Under the pieces are notes generated by a model, which saw nothing but the letters and a program-made list of their open reading frames with translations, was not told the DNA's origin and ran no database searches. Position numbers and translations under genes: made by a program. Shown piece by piece: positions 26,594 to 34,308 of a stretch of 46,325 nucleotides of DNA. Each line of letters opens with the position of its first letter. Position 1 is the stretch's first letter. This DNA is from Chloroflexota bacterium. Its GTDB lineage: Bacteria > Chloroflexota > Chloroflexia > Chloroflexales > Roseiflexaceae. The stretch is from NCBI GenBank assembly GCA_013388755.1, contig JACAEQ010000143.1, positions 1 to 46,325 of the forward strand. The letters are read 5' to 3'.

Positions 26594-27862
26594 TCAGCGC
26601 AGCTTCGCGCGCGCCGCGAACGCCAGGGCCATACTGAGCGCCAGGGCCGCCGCAGCCAGTAACCATCCTGCATTGCCGGATTCACCGGTGCGCGGCAAGG
26701 TCGCCGGTACGGCAGCGGCCTCCGGCGTGGCTGCGACGCCCGCCACACCGGTCACCACACCGGTCTGCGATATTTCAACGGTGGTGGTCAATGTTGCCGT
26801 TGTGGCAGTTGGCGTGAGCGTCGGCGTTTCCGGGGCGCTGGTACGGCGCGGGCGAGGTTGCTCATCCGGGAAGGGAGTCGCAGTCGGTGTGGCTTCAGCC
26901 GGGCCGGGGATAATGCGGATCGGCACCTCGGCCTGGCGCGGCGCCTGAACCTCATCGCCGAATTCATCCCGCACGCCGGTTGACTCGGCACGGTTGATTG
27001 TTGCCGCGTCAACCGATCGCAACGCCGTGAAGACGGTCGTGACCGAGATGATCTGGCCGGGGCGCAACCGGCTCAGGCCCAGCGCAGGCAGCACATCATC
27101 CCACACCAGCCTGCCGGCTGCCGGATCGGAAGTGGCACCAGGCGGTGGCGCTGCCGATGCGAACTGTAAAAATGTCGGGTCGAACGTATCCTGAAGCGGG
27201 ACGCGGGTCAGATCGGCGGCGCCGTCATTACTGATCGTGATCGTGAACGTCAGCGGCAAACCACTGGCCGCAATCGTGTCGGGCGGCAGACCCTTTTCGA
27301 CAATCACGCGCCCGCCGATCGCATCACCGGTGCTGCTGCGTCCGTCACCAGCATACTGCTGCCCGCCGAATCCAACGGCGGCGCCGATACGCGCCCGGTT
27401 GACCGTCGCCACGCGCGGCGCGATCGCGCGGAAGACCGTCGTAATCTCGATCGCCTGGCCCGGATTCAGCGGGCCAAAGAGCGTACTGGTCGTCAGGTCG
27501 CTCCAGGTAATCAACCCACCCGCAGTCGCAGGCGTCACCACACTGGTCGAGAAGGGCGGAAGCGTGCGCTCGAGTTGCAGAATACTCGATTCATACTCAT
27601 CAATCAGGGGCAGGGTCGTTACCGAGATCGTCCCGGTATTGACAATCCGGATGGTGAACGTCAGTTCCTGGCCCACCTGAATGACGTCGCTCCCCTGAAG
27701 CCGCTTTGAAATCTCAAGACTCAGCGTGCCGACCTGTGACGGAGGCGCGGCGACCGACGCGCGCGGCGCGAGCAGATAACACAGGCCCAGCACTGCCAGC
27801 GCGGCGACAATCGCAACCGCAAGGGAACGTCGCCAATCGAGCATCGTATCGTGCAACTGCAT
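26594..27862 (-). CDS. DUF11 surface protein with LPXTG anchor
   Basis: A 422-residue exported protein. A signal or anchor helix (about 13-33) is followed by two DUF11-like beta-sandwich repeats: about 43-150 (VGQELTFTIRIVNTG, LNPGQAIEITTVF) and about 175-300 (SGLPLTFTITISNDG, LRPGQIISVTTVF). A Pro/Thr-rich stalk comes next, then LPRTGE at 389-394, a hydrophobic helix and an AARAKLR tail. This tripartite end is the sortase sorting signal. No sortase gene is in the window. The ATG at 27862 is favoured by AAGGAG 5 nt upstream. DUF11 repeats are common in cell-surface proteins; the ligand is unknown. Confidence 0.88.
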   Translation of the reverse strand: MQLHDTMLDWRRSLAVAIVAALAVLGLCYLLAPRASVAAPPSQVGTLSLEISKRLQGSDVIQVGQELTFTIRIVNTGTISVTTLPLIDEYESSILQLERTLPPFSTSVVTPATAGGLITWSDLTTSTLFGPLNPGQAIEITTVFRAIAPRVATVNRARIGAAVGFGGQQYAGDGRSSTGDAIGGRVIVEKGLPPDTIAASGLPLTFTITISNDGAADLTRVPLQDTFDPTFLQFASAAPPPGATSDPAAGRLVWDDVLPALGLSRLRPGQIISVTTVFTALRSVDAATINRAESTGVRDEFGDEVQAPRQAEVPIRIIPGPAEATPTATPFPDEQPRPRRTSAPETPTLTPTATTATLTTTVEISQTGVVTGVAGVAATPEAAAVPATLPRTGESGNAGWLLAAAALALSMALAFAARAKLR

Positions 27863-27901
27863 GTCGGCTCCTTCCGCTGATGCATTGAGCATACGGCAGA
27901 G

Positions 27902-28678
27902 TCACTCGCGCGGGCGTATCTGCCCACCGCGCCCCTTTTCGGTTGCCGTGGGATTTGCCGGGGTCGCAGCAGCGCGTTCCTCCGCCGCAGCCGCCTCGCG
28001 GCGCGCTTCCGCCTCGGCGATCAGCGTCACCGTCGCGCGAAACCCCCAGACGGCCAGCAATGGCGGCGTGATCAGGAGCAGGAGGAGTAACGGCGGCCAC
28101 AACGACAACATCACAATCACGCTCATCAGCACCTGGGTCATGATGGTAAAGAATGGCCTGCCGAATGAGAGCACCAGGGCATTGCGAAACACGAGCCGCA
28201 CGCCTGGTCGCTGCTGGAGGATCGCGAGTGGCCCGAGATAGATCAGCAGGCCAACCCATGCCACCATCAGATACACGAACAAGATCACCAGGTAACCGCC
28301 AGCTGGCGCCTGCATCTGAGCATAGAAGCCGATATTGACAATAATTACGACCAGACCAGCCAGCCATGCGCCGTATACCAGCCAGCCGAAACGGTAATAG
28401 CGGCGCACTCCGGCCACAAAGTCGCCCCACGAGACGGTGCGCCCTTCGTGAATGCGTTGCGCAACGGCCGTCATGCCGCAGCTTACGGCTCCCAGCGGCA
28501 GCGCCGTTAACAGCAAAAGCGCAATCGCGCCACCCAGCGCGCCACCCAGCGCGAACCCGGCTGCAAGCGCCGGCAACGGCACGACGGCAACGAGCCAGAC
28601 GATGCCCAGCAGAGCGAGGAGCAGCAGTTCGTCGAAGGTATCACGCGCTGAGCGCCAGAACACACGAAACGGGTTCAT
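27902..28678 (-). CDS. YesL/DUF624-like membrane protein
   Basis: A 258-residue protein with about six hydrophobic helices, an N-terminal MNPFRVFWRSARDTFDELL segment and a charged, alanine-rich cytosolic tail (ARREAAAAEERAAA). The overall pattern, an amphipathic start with paired helices and a VSWGDFVAGVRRYYRFGW loop, resembles the DUF624/YesL family, whose function is unknown. The ATG has CAGGTGG a few bases upstream. It ends 39 nt before the DUF11 protein start and may be its operon partner. Confidence 0.7.
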   Translation of the reverse strand: MNPFRVFWRSARDTFDELLLLALLGIVWLVAVVPLPALAAGFALGGALGGAIALLLLTALPLGAVSCGMTAVAQRIHEGRTVSWGDFVAGVRRYYRFGWLVYGAWLAGLVVIIVNIGFYAQMQAPAGGYLVILFVYLMVAWVGLLIYLGPLAILQQRPGVRLVFRNALVLSFGRPFFTIMTQVLMSVIVMLSLWPPLLLLLLITPPLLAVWGFRATVTLIAEAEARREAAAAEERAAATPANPTATEKGRGGQIRPRE

Positions 28679-28730
28679 CGTATGCCACCTGCCGTCGGCC
28701 CGGTGCCAATCTTTTCAAATAAGCCTTTCG

Positions 28731-28776
28731 CCCCTCACCCTGCCCTCTCCCGCCGGGGGAAGCTGGTTAGGGGGCT
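28731..28776. repeat. CCCCTCACCC-type dispersed repeat
   Basis: A 46-nt C-rich then G-rich stretch. CCCCTCACCCTGCCCTCTCC is followed by a short inverted part (TCCCGCCGGGGGA) and TTAGGGGGCT. Sequences of this type occur as intergenic repeats in many bacteria. There is a single copy in this window. Confidence 0.5.
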
Positions 28777-28843
28777 GTATGGTATGGCGCCACAGATATC
28801 GTCCCATTGTAGCAGGCTTTCCGCAATCGCAGTGCGCAATCTG

Positions 28844-29869
28844 TCAGAAGCCAGCACCGCGATCGTGGCGCTGGCGCAGCAAGGCATCAAGCCGGCGCCG
28901 GGCGCGTAGCGTCTGCCACGGCGGCGGTGCCGGCTCGAGCCAGCGAGCAAAGGCGGCATCGGTAACCATGCGTCGTGACTGGATCGCGCGGCGCTCATGC
29001 AGCAGGAGACGGCAATCACGCAACGCCTCGATGCGCCCGGCAATCATGGCCGGCATCCTGGAGCCAGCCGCATAGGCGACCGCCAGCAGATCATACGCCA
29101 CGATGGCCGGCAGGCAGGCACGCAACACTCCTGCCGGGAAACAGCGTATGATCGCGCGCAGCCGGTTGCGACCCAGCAGTCGCTGTTTGAGCGGCGACCC
29201 CTGCCCGCCGGTCGCCGAGTAGACATGGCGCGCGCGGGCCGCCGGGGCGACCACGCAGGTCCAGCCACGTAACAGGGCGCGCCATGCCAGGTCGGCATCT
29301 TCCAGGTAGCTGAAGAACTCCGGTGCCATCAGGCCTGTGTCTTCAAGCATCGCGCGACGGTACAACGCGAGCCCGCCACTCGCCCCGAGCACTGGCTGCG
29401 GTGCTGCCGGCAACGACTCAACCGCGCGACCGGCCCATAGATCAAGGGCAACCCCATCGCACCGGGCATGGATCCCCGCGGAGGCAACCAGATCCGGCCG
29501 GTGGTCGAACGTCAGCACACCGGCCACGGCGCCGGCCTGCGGGAAGGATTCCATGGCCCCGGTCAGCGCCGCAACACACCCCGTCTCTACGAACGCGTCA
29601 TTATTGAGCAGCAGCAGCAACTCGCCCTGCGCAACCCGCAACCCGGCATTGACACCGCCGGCGAAGCCGAGGTTGGCCGGTAGGAGCACCCGCTGCACCA
29701 TTGGCCACGCACGTATCAGCCAGGCTACCGTACCATCCACGGAGCCATTGTCAACCACCACAATCTCAGAGTCAGGTGGGAGCTGCGCCGCCACGTGGCG
29801 CAAACAGGCATCAAGAAAGCGCAGACCATTCCAGGTGACGATGACCACCGAGAGAGCAACTGACGGCAT
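28844..29869 (-). CDS. Family 2 glycosyltransferase
   Basis: A GT-A fold glycosyltransferase of 341 residues, of the rhamnosyltransferase (WbbL-like) type. The nucleotide-sugar site is formed by SVVIVTWNG, EIVVVDNGSVDGT and NLGFAGGVNAG. The metal site is LLNNDAF, and the acceptor region has GASGGLALYRRAML and FSYLEDADLAWRALLRGW. No membrane helix is certain, although the C-terminal half has a hydrophobic stretch (AGVLRACLPAIVAYDLLAVA) that could attach to the membrane. It probably adds a sugar to a surface polysaccharide or glycolipid. It stands alone; no other polysaccharide genes adjoin. Confidence 0.9.
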   Translation of the reverse strand: MPSVALSVVIVTWNGLRFLDACLRHVAAQLPPDSEIVVVDNGSVDGTVAWLIRAWPMVQRVLLPANLGFAGGVNAGLRVAQGELLLLLNNDAFVETGCVAALTGAMESFPQAGAVAGVLTFDHRPDLVASAGIHARCDGVALDLWAGRAVESLPAAPQPVLGASGGLALYRRAMLEDTGLMAPEFFSYLEDADLAWRALLRGWTCVVAPAARARHVYSATGGQGSPLKQRLLGRNRLRAIIRCFPAGVLRACLPAIVAYDLLAVAYAAGSRMPAMIAGRIEALRDCRLLLHERRAIQSRRMVTDAAFARWLEPAPPPWQTLRARRRLDALLRQRHDRGAGF

Positions 29870-30041
29870 AGAACGCTCGCTATGCGGCGACGGAAGGTGA
29901 CCTCCAGACGATGCCGGTCATCTGCAACAAAGGCATCGTCCATGACGTACAACCATTCAGAATGAACCAGTGGCGTCTACGGCCTTACACAGACAACCAG
30001 AAACCTTACGCCCACCGCCCATTCTGGAAGGAGAATAGAGA

Positions 30042-30503
30042 ATGAACCTCCCACTCAATACACGTCGTTCAGCGATCCTGGGCATCAGCCTGATCGTCCT
30101 TGGCCTCATCTGGTGGCTGAACCTGTGGTGGCTGCTGCTGCCGGGCGCCTGTATCGCCGGTGGGGTGGCGACCTATGTGCAGCGGCGCCGGATCGGGCGC
30201 ACGGAAGAAGCCGTGCAGATCGGCCTGTGGGGCATCGGGCTCGGGCTGCTGTTCCTGATCGATTTTATCTTCCCCGGCATTCTGTTCCTGGCCGGCGCGA
30301 GTGTGCTGGCGCGCGGGCGTGAGGCGACGATTGACGAGCGTGCACAGCGCTATCTGGCTGCGCTGCGTCGCCCACGGCCAGCAGCGCGCCCGGCGGAGAC
30401 GACCCACGTGCCGGTGACGGTCCATCCTGGCGCAGCGACACAACCATCATTGCCAGTGTCGGACGTGGCGATGACCGGTGAAACGACGCGCCTGCGCGAG
30501 TAG
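30042..30503 (+). CDS. Small membrane protein, two hydrophobic hairpins
   Basis: A 153-residue protein of unknown function. Hydrophobic pairs are at about 10-45 (ILGISLIVLGLIWWLNLWWL, then LLPGACIAGGVATYV) and 60-88 (IGLWGIGLGLLFLIDFIFPG, then ILFLAGASVLA). A basic loop separates them, and the C-terminal tail is Pro/Thr-rich. It may belong to the broad group of LiaF/PspC-like envelope-stress membrane proteins, but the sequence does not prove this. GGAAGGAG lies just upstream of the ATG. It ends at a perfect hairpin shared with the convergent FtsB-like gene. Confidence 0.65.
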   Translation: MNLPLNTRRSAILGISLIVLGLIWWLNLWWLLLPGACIAGGVATYVQRRRIGRTEEAVQIGLWGIGLGLLFLIDFIFPGILFLAGASVLARGREATIDERAQRYLAALRRPRPAARPAETTHVPVTVHPGAATQPSLPVSDVAMTGETTRLRE

Positions 30504-30536
30504 TCGCGGTTCAGCGTCGTACGGTATGATACAACG

Positions 30537-30561
30537 GACCCTGGCGTTTCGCGCCAGGGTC
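30537..30561. terminator. Bidirectional terminator hairpin
   Basis: A perfect 10-bp stem GACCCTGGCG / CGCCAGGGTC with a 5-nt loop, between two convergent genes. T-rich tails are weak on both sides, so it may act as an inefficient terminator or 3' stabiliser. Confidence 0.65.
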
Positions 30562-30574
30562 TCAGCATCTTCAG

Positions 30575-31009
30575 TTATGGTGCCCCGGGCGAAGATGCCA
30601 GCGCCTGAACCCAGGCGCGCCAGTTGGGTTGCGGTGTCGGCGCGGGTAACGGTACCGGTGTGGGCACGACTTCGGCTGCCGGGCGATCGGCGAACGTCGG
30701 CAGAACCACCACGTCACCTTCAGCCGCCAGGCCCAGCTGCTCACGCGCAATCTGTTCGGCATATGCCGGTGACTCGGCATATTCGACCTCGCTACGCAAC
30801 GCGATGTTTGCCGCCTCGATCCGCGCATTCTCTGCAATCAGCGCCTCGCGGCGGCGCTCAAGCTGTGCACCGGTCATAACCTGGCCGATGAAGCTCGCCA
30901 GCATCCAGAGCGACAACACAACCATACCGAGCGTCAGCACGTGCACGCCTGCATTGCCGATACGCCGGTCAGGGCGGCGGAGATCAGATTGTCGCCGCGA
31001 ACGGGCCAT
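30575..31009 (-). CDS. FtsB/DivIC-like septum protein
   Basis: A 144-residue bitopic membrane protein: basic cytosolic head, one membrane helix (about 20-43), a short coiled coil (RRREALIAENARIEAANIAL, about 52-75), then the YAEQIAREQLGLAAEGDVVVL segment diagnostic of the FtsB/DivIC septum-formation family. The C-terminal tail is proline-rich (VPTPVPLPAPTPQP) and longer than in model FtsB proteins. It would join the FtsL-FtsQ-type complex that activates septal peptidoglycan synthesis. It lies 9 nt after the bactofilin stop, linking two cytoskeleton and division genes. Confidence 0.85.
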   Translation of the reverse strand: MARSRRQSDLRRPDRRIGNAGVHVLTLGMVVLSLWMLASFIGQVMTGAQLERRREALIAENARIEAANIALRSEVEYAESPAYAEQIAREQLGLAAEGDVVVLPTFADRPAAEVVPTPVPLPAPTPQPNWRAWVQALASSPGAP

Positions 31010-31018
31010 AGTGCTGAT

Positions 31019-31576
31019 TTACTCACCACGCCCGGGGCGTGGCGCCTCAAGCAACAGCGGCTCATCAATATTGGTCGACATGGCGCTCTGGCCACGGAAC
31101 AGGCCGCCTGGCTCGATATGCAGCGCAGCCGTCGTAATATCGCCCCAGACCTTGCCGGTTGGCGAGATCTCGAGTTGCTCAACTGCGGTAATCTCGCCTT
31201 TGACCGCGCCAGAGACGTGAACATTCTGCGCCTTGATCGTCGCAATGACCTGCCCCGTCTCGCCGATGATCAGATTGCCCAGAATCTCGACATCACCCTC
31301 GACCCTGCCGTCGATACGAATGTTACCGTCAGATTTCAGGGTACCGACGAAGCTGGTGTTGGCGCCGATGACCGTCTCAGGTTTGCCGTTGAGTGTTGCC
31401 GTGGGTACGACCTGAGGCTGCTTTCTGTTGCCGAACATCGCTCCTCCTCTACTGGCAGCGTTGCTAAATTGACGTCGTCGCTCGCGGCGAGTTGCGCGAC
31501 CGAACTGCCATACTGCCAGGGCAATCACCAGGACGGTGATCGCCGCAATTATATAAGACGTTTGACCTTCGATCAA
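31019..31576 (-). CDS. Bactofilin, possibly membrane-anchored
   Basis: A polymer-forming cytoskeletal protein. The bactofilin beta-helix spans about residues 65-165: TSFVGTLKSDGNIRIDGRVE, GDVEILGNLIIGETG, QNVHVSGAVKGEITAVEQLE, then TGKVWGDITTAALHIEPGG. Two starts compete. ATG at 31438 has a strong GGAGGAG just upstream and gives a 139-residue soluble protein. TTG at 31576 gives 185 residues with a convincing membrane helix (YIIAAITVLVIALAVWQFGR) and an RRERRR stop-transfer. The longer frame overlaps a promoter-like TTGATC-N17-TATAAT. The longer form is listed; the shorter is about equally likely. It is probably the first gene of an operon with the FtsB-like gene. Confidence 0.8.
   Translation of the reverse strand: MIEGQTSYIIAAITVLVIALAVWQFGRATRRERRRQFSNAASRGGAMFGNRKQPQVVPTATLNGKPETVIGANTSFVGTLKSDGNIRIDGRVEGDVEILGNLIIGETGQVIATIKAQNVHVSGAVKGEITAVEQLEISPTGKVWGDITTAALHIEPGGLFRGQSAMSTNIDEPLLLEAPRPGRGE
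31548..31576 (-). promoter_or_regulatory. Promoter-like sequence at the bactofilin 5' end
   Basis: TTGATC (31576-31571), a 17-nt spacer and a perfect TATAAT (31553-31548) on the minus strand. If used, transcription would start near 31541. Only the shorter 139-residue bactofilin would then be made, from a 5' leader of about 100 nt. Confidence 0.5.
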
Positions 31577-31585
31577 CTTCTCGTT

Positions 31586-31732
31586 GAAGTGGGCGTCCCA
31601 CTTCCTCCTTATTCGAACCCGAGAGGCAATCGTTCACAGTCGGAGGTTCGGCAAAAGCCCCGTAAGGGCGCTGTGCCGGGGCGTCTTTCCTTCGACAGCA
31701 GGAAGGCCTCCTCCGCACGAATCGTGAACGAT
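31586..31732. other. Highly foldable spacer between trmD and bactofilin
   Basis: Nested complementary segments could form one branched structure. The outer stem pairs ATCGTTCAC (31629-31637) with GTGAACGAT (31724-31732), and inside it CGGAGG (31641-31646) pairs with CCTCCG (31710-31715). The latter encloses two hairpins, GCCCCG/CGGGGC (31657-31662, 31677-31682) and TTCCT/AGGAA (31687-31691, 31700-31704). Next to it is a perfect 8-bp hairpin GAAGTGGG/CCCACTTC (31586-31604). It lies upstream of bactofilin on the minus strand. No known RNA family was recognised. Confidence 0.5.
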
Positions 31733-31766
31733 GACCCGAACAGCAAATCCAGCATGACGCCCATGG

Positions 31767-32522
31767 TCATGGAGCATCATCGCCACACCAGCCAAGGGTT
31801 CGCAGGTAGGCGCGATCTTCGTCAGTGAGTGCCGCGCGCACCAGTAAGTCGGGCCGGCGCGCCAGCGTGCGCTGTAAGCGCTGACGCCGGCGCCAGCGCG
31901 CAACCTCGCCGTGATGCCCCGAGATCAGGACCGGCGGCACGGCGCGCCCTTCCCATACGGCCGGGCGGGTATACTGCGGATATTCCAGCAAACCATCGCT
32001 ATGCGACTCTTCGGTGATCGATGCAGCATCAATGACCCCTGGAACCAGGCGGGCAACCGCATCAAGCACCACCATCGCCGCCAGTTCGCCGCCGGTCAAC
32101 ACATAATCGCCGATCGAGAGTTCGCGGTCAATCAGCACCTCGCGCACCCGTTCATCCACTCCTTCATAGCGACCGCACACCAGTACCAGACGCTCATACT
32201 GCGCAAGTTCCGCCGCAACCCGTTGTGTAAAAAGCTGGCCATCCGGCGACAGAAGAATGACCGGCGCTACGCCAGCCACGGCGCCATGCGGCATGGCCAG
32301 CACTGCGCGAATACATGCCGCCAGTGGCTCGGCCTTCATCACCATCCCCGCACCGCCACCGTATGGCGTATCATCGGCAGTGCGATGGCGGTCCGTCGTA
32401 TACTCGCGAATATCGTGCAGCGCCACGGTAATCCGGCCCGACTGAATGGCGCGCTTGATGATACTCTCGCTCAACGGGCCAGAAAACATGCCAGGAAACA
32501 GGGTGAGGATGTCGAAGCGCAT
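31767..32522 (-). CDS. trmD: tRNA (guanine-N1)-methyltransferase
   Basis: A 251-residue SPOUT-family enzyme that methylates G37 of tRNAs with S-adenosylmethionine, preventing frameshifting. The trefoil-knot sequence is intact: [13 protein letters not shown] at the start, [50 protein letters not shown] and the [12 protein letters not shown] tail. The ATG at 32522 matches the conserved N-terminus. A TGTTACAAT box ends 6 nt upstream, so the mRNA may be leaderless, and no ribosome site fits. It is not next to rpsP, rimM or rplS as in many bacteria. Confidence 0.97.
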   Translation of the reverse strand: MRFDILTLFPGMFSGPLSESIIKRAIQSGRITVALHDIREYTTDRHRTADDTPYGGGAGMVMKAEPLAACIRAVLAMPHGAVAGVAPVILLSPDGQLFTQRVAAELAQYERLVLVCGRYEGVDERVREVLIDRELSIGDYVLTGGELAAMVVLDAVARLVPGVIDAASITEESHSDGLLEYPQYTRPAVWEGRAVPPVLISGHHGEVARWRRRQRLQRTLARRPDLLVRAALTDEDRAYLRTLGWCGDDAP

Positions 32523-32528
32523 GGTGGC

Positions 32529-32537
32529 ATTGTAACA
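32529..32537 (-). promoter_or_regulatory. Extended -10 box of trmD
   Basis: TGTTACAAT on the minus strand (TACAAT at 32534-32529), 6 nt before the ATG. It is identical in sequence and spacing to the box before the peptidase gene at 14386. Confidence 0.55.
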
Positions 32538-32681
32538 CAGCGGCGCCACTGCAGTTACCGGTTACACCGGCGAGCCACCCTGATGGCCGGCGCCGCCCCG
32601 GCAGGTACCACTCTGCCGAAGGCAAGCAGAACCGGCAGCGACTTGATCGAGGGAGGGAAGTAGTTACAAGCATGGTCAATC

Positions 32682-32710
32682 TTGACAAAATCAAGTAAAT
32701 TATGCAAGAT
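32682..32710 (+). promoter_or_regulatory. Possible carbonic anhydrase promoter
   Basis: A perfect TTGACA at 32682-32687 lies in an AT-rich patch. The -10 is unclear: CAAGAT (32705-32710) has 17-nt spacing but only three consensus matches, while the better TATACT at 32710 is 22 nt away. Confidence 0.4.
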
Positions 32711-32749
32711 ATACTCGTGATCGTCGTTTGCATTCCACGAGGTGAAGGC

Positions 32750-33247
32750 ATGACACGTTTTGACGAGTTTCTCCAGGCCAACGAGACATTTGCCGCCAGC
32801 TTCACGCGGGGAGATCTGCCTATGCCGCCAGCGCGCAAGGTAGCGGTCGTCGCCTGCATGGACGCGCGTCTGCACCCGGAGAAGGCGCTGGGAATCGATA
32901 TCGGCGACGCGCATGTCATCCGCAACGCCGGCGGTCGCGCCGAAGACGCCATACGCTCACTGGTGATTTCACAGCGGCTCCTCGGTACGCAGGAAATCGT
33001 CGTACTGCACCACACGGATTGCGGTATGCTGACGTTCACCAATGAGCAGCTTGCAGCAAAGGTCAGGGACGATCTGGGGGTCGACGTGGCGGGGCGTGAT
33101 TTTCTGCCCTTTAGCGACGTTGAGCAGAGTGTGCGCGACGACGTCGCCATCTTGCGCGCATCACCGCTGATTCCGGACGATATCCCGATCAGCGGCGCAA
33201 TCTACGATGTACGTACAGGGAAGGTTCACGAGGTTGTACGCGCCTGA
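32750..33247 (+). CDS. Short beta-class carbonic anhydrase
   Basis: A cytosolic zinc enzyme of 165 residues interconverting CO2 and bicarbonate. Zinc ligands are Cys36 in CMDAR, His88 and Cys91 in HHTDCGML. The Asp38/Arg40 dyad is intact and HVIRNAGG is present. The length matches the compact beta-CA clade found in mycobacteria and many aerobic bacteria, lacking the N-terminal arm of plant types. The ATG at 32750 has AGGTGAAGG just upstream and aligns with the MTRFDEFLQAN start of the family; an earlier ATG at 32702 would add 16 unlike residues. Confidence 0.93.
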   Translation: MTRFDEFLQANETFAASFTRGDLPMPPARKVAVVACMDARLHPEKALGIDIGDAHVIRNAGGRAEDAIRSLVISQRLLGTQEIVVLHHTDCGMLTFTNEQLAAKVRDDLGVDVAGRDFLPFSDVEQSVRDDVAILRASPLIPDDIPISGAIYDVRTGKVHEVVRA

Positions 33248-33322
33248 GACTGGTGAGCACGACCAGCACAGTGGTGCGGCCAGGTGGCATCAGTTCGATG
33301 CAGTCGCGCCGGGATGCCGCGC

Positions 33323-34288
33323 TCAGGCACCGGCGCGATACAGTTCGAGCGCCTCGCGTGGTGTACGCACCGTTATTGCTCCACTGAACGATACGCCGTT
33401 GGACGCCAGGGTTCGCGCGACATCGGCTGAGATGCCGCTGATCGCCACCTGGCAACCGATCAGGCGCAACGCCTGAACCACGCGCGCCAGCGCCAGCGCC
33501 GCGTTTCCATTGACATTCGCGGCGCCGGCGACATCGCGCACGACCAGGCGCGCCCGTTGTTCGCTGGCATGCTGAAGCAAGCGTGCGGCGAACGCCCCGG
33601 CGCGCCGGTCATCAATCGGGCCGACGATCGGCGCCAGCAGCACCCCTTCTGCCAGTGTCACCGCCGGTGTTTCCAGCTCGGCGACCAGATTGAGCAATTC
33701 TTGCTGACGCTGGTTCTGTTCGCGCAGCGTGCGCGCCCGTTCCTGCAGTTCCACCGCCTGCACATCCGCGCGTGCCAGCGCCTCCTCGGCGCGCTGCCCA
33801 TTCGCCGTTGCGCTCCGCAGGGCCGTATCGGCGACCACGCGGCTCAGCACCATGCCCAGCACAATCACAATGAACGAAGCAAGCGTGCGCACGTCGTTGG
33901 TGTACGATGTCAGAAACCCGGCCTGCGGGCCAGCGCGCAGCGTCATGATCGCCAGTATCCCCAGCGCGCTGCCGGCGATCCAGCGCGGCCCGGCAAGCAC
34001 CTGCGCGATTGCCGGCGGTACCAGCACAATCAGCGCCGATAGTTCACGCACAAACAGGTCGGGCGTCGCTATGCCGACCGTTGCCGTGACAATTACGATA
34101 TTGACCGCGCGCGCTGCTTCCCAGCCACGGAGATAGGCGGCCAGCAGCACACCGGTCAGGAGTATCGCCACAATACCGGCAAGGATGACCGGGTCGCGCG
34201 CATCCTTGAGCGCCTGGCCGGCGGTAACGAACGCAGCGCCCACCAGTTGCGCAATCAAAAGCGCCGTTACAACCTGTCGCCGACTCAT
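33323..34288 (-). CDS. Membrane protein with C-terminal STAS domain
   Basis: A 321-residue protein. About five or six membrane helices (5-150) are followed by a coiled coil (EEALARADVQAVELQERART and on, about 165-205) and an RsbR-type STAS domain (about 210-318: ETPAVTLAEGVLLAPIVGPI, DDRRAGAFAARLLQH, RARLVVRDVAGA, LRLIGCQVAISGISADVART). In RsbR/RsbS proteins the loop after the third strand carries a phosphorylated Thr or Ser; here it reads AANVNGNAALAL with no hydroxyl residue at the expected place. A GGAGG precedes the ATG. It is the third gene of the LCP/SUFU operon, 20 nt after the SUFU stop. A stressosome-like signalling role is inference. Confidence 0.82.
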   Translation of the reverse strand: MSRRQVVTALLIAQLVGAAFVTAGQALKDARDPVILAGIVAILLTGVLLAAYLRGWEAARAVNIVIVTATVGIATPDLFVRELSALIVLVPPAIAQVLAGPRWIAGSALGILAIMTLRAGPQAGFLTSYTNDVRTLASFIVIVLGMVLSRVVADTALRSATANGQRAEEALARADVQAVELQERARTLREQNQRQQELLNLVAELETPAVTLAEGVLLAPIVGPIDDRRAGAFAARLLQHASEQRARLVVRDVAGAANVNGNAALALARVVQALRLIGCQVAISGISADVARTLASNGVSFSGAITVRTPREALELYRAGA

Positions 34289-34308
34289 GGAGCCTCCGTG
34301 TGTCCTGG

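Noticed and set aside
24912-26948. A 678-codon open frame on the plus strand
   Set aside because: It lies antisense to the glycoside hydrolase and DUF11 genes, lacks a start with a ribosome site, and its composition is that of a GC-rich codon shadow. The minus-strand genes show clear family motifs.
31657-31669. GCCC-GGGC hairpin followed by TTTTG as a simple trmD terminator
   Set aside because: The stem is 4 bp. The same bases pair better in the larger nested structure, which explains more of the spacer.
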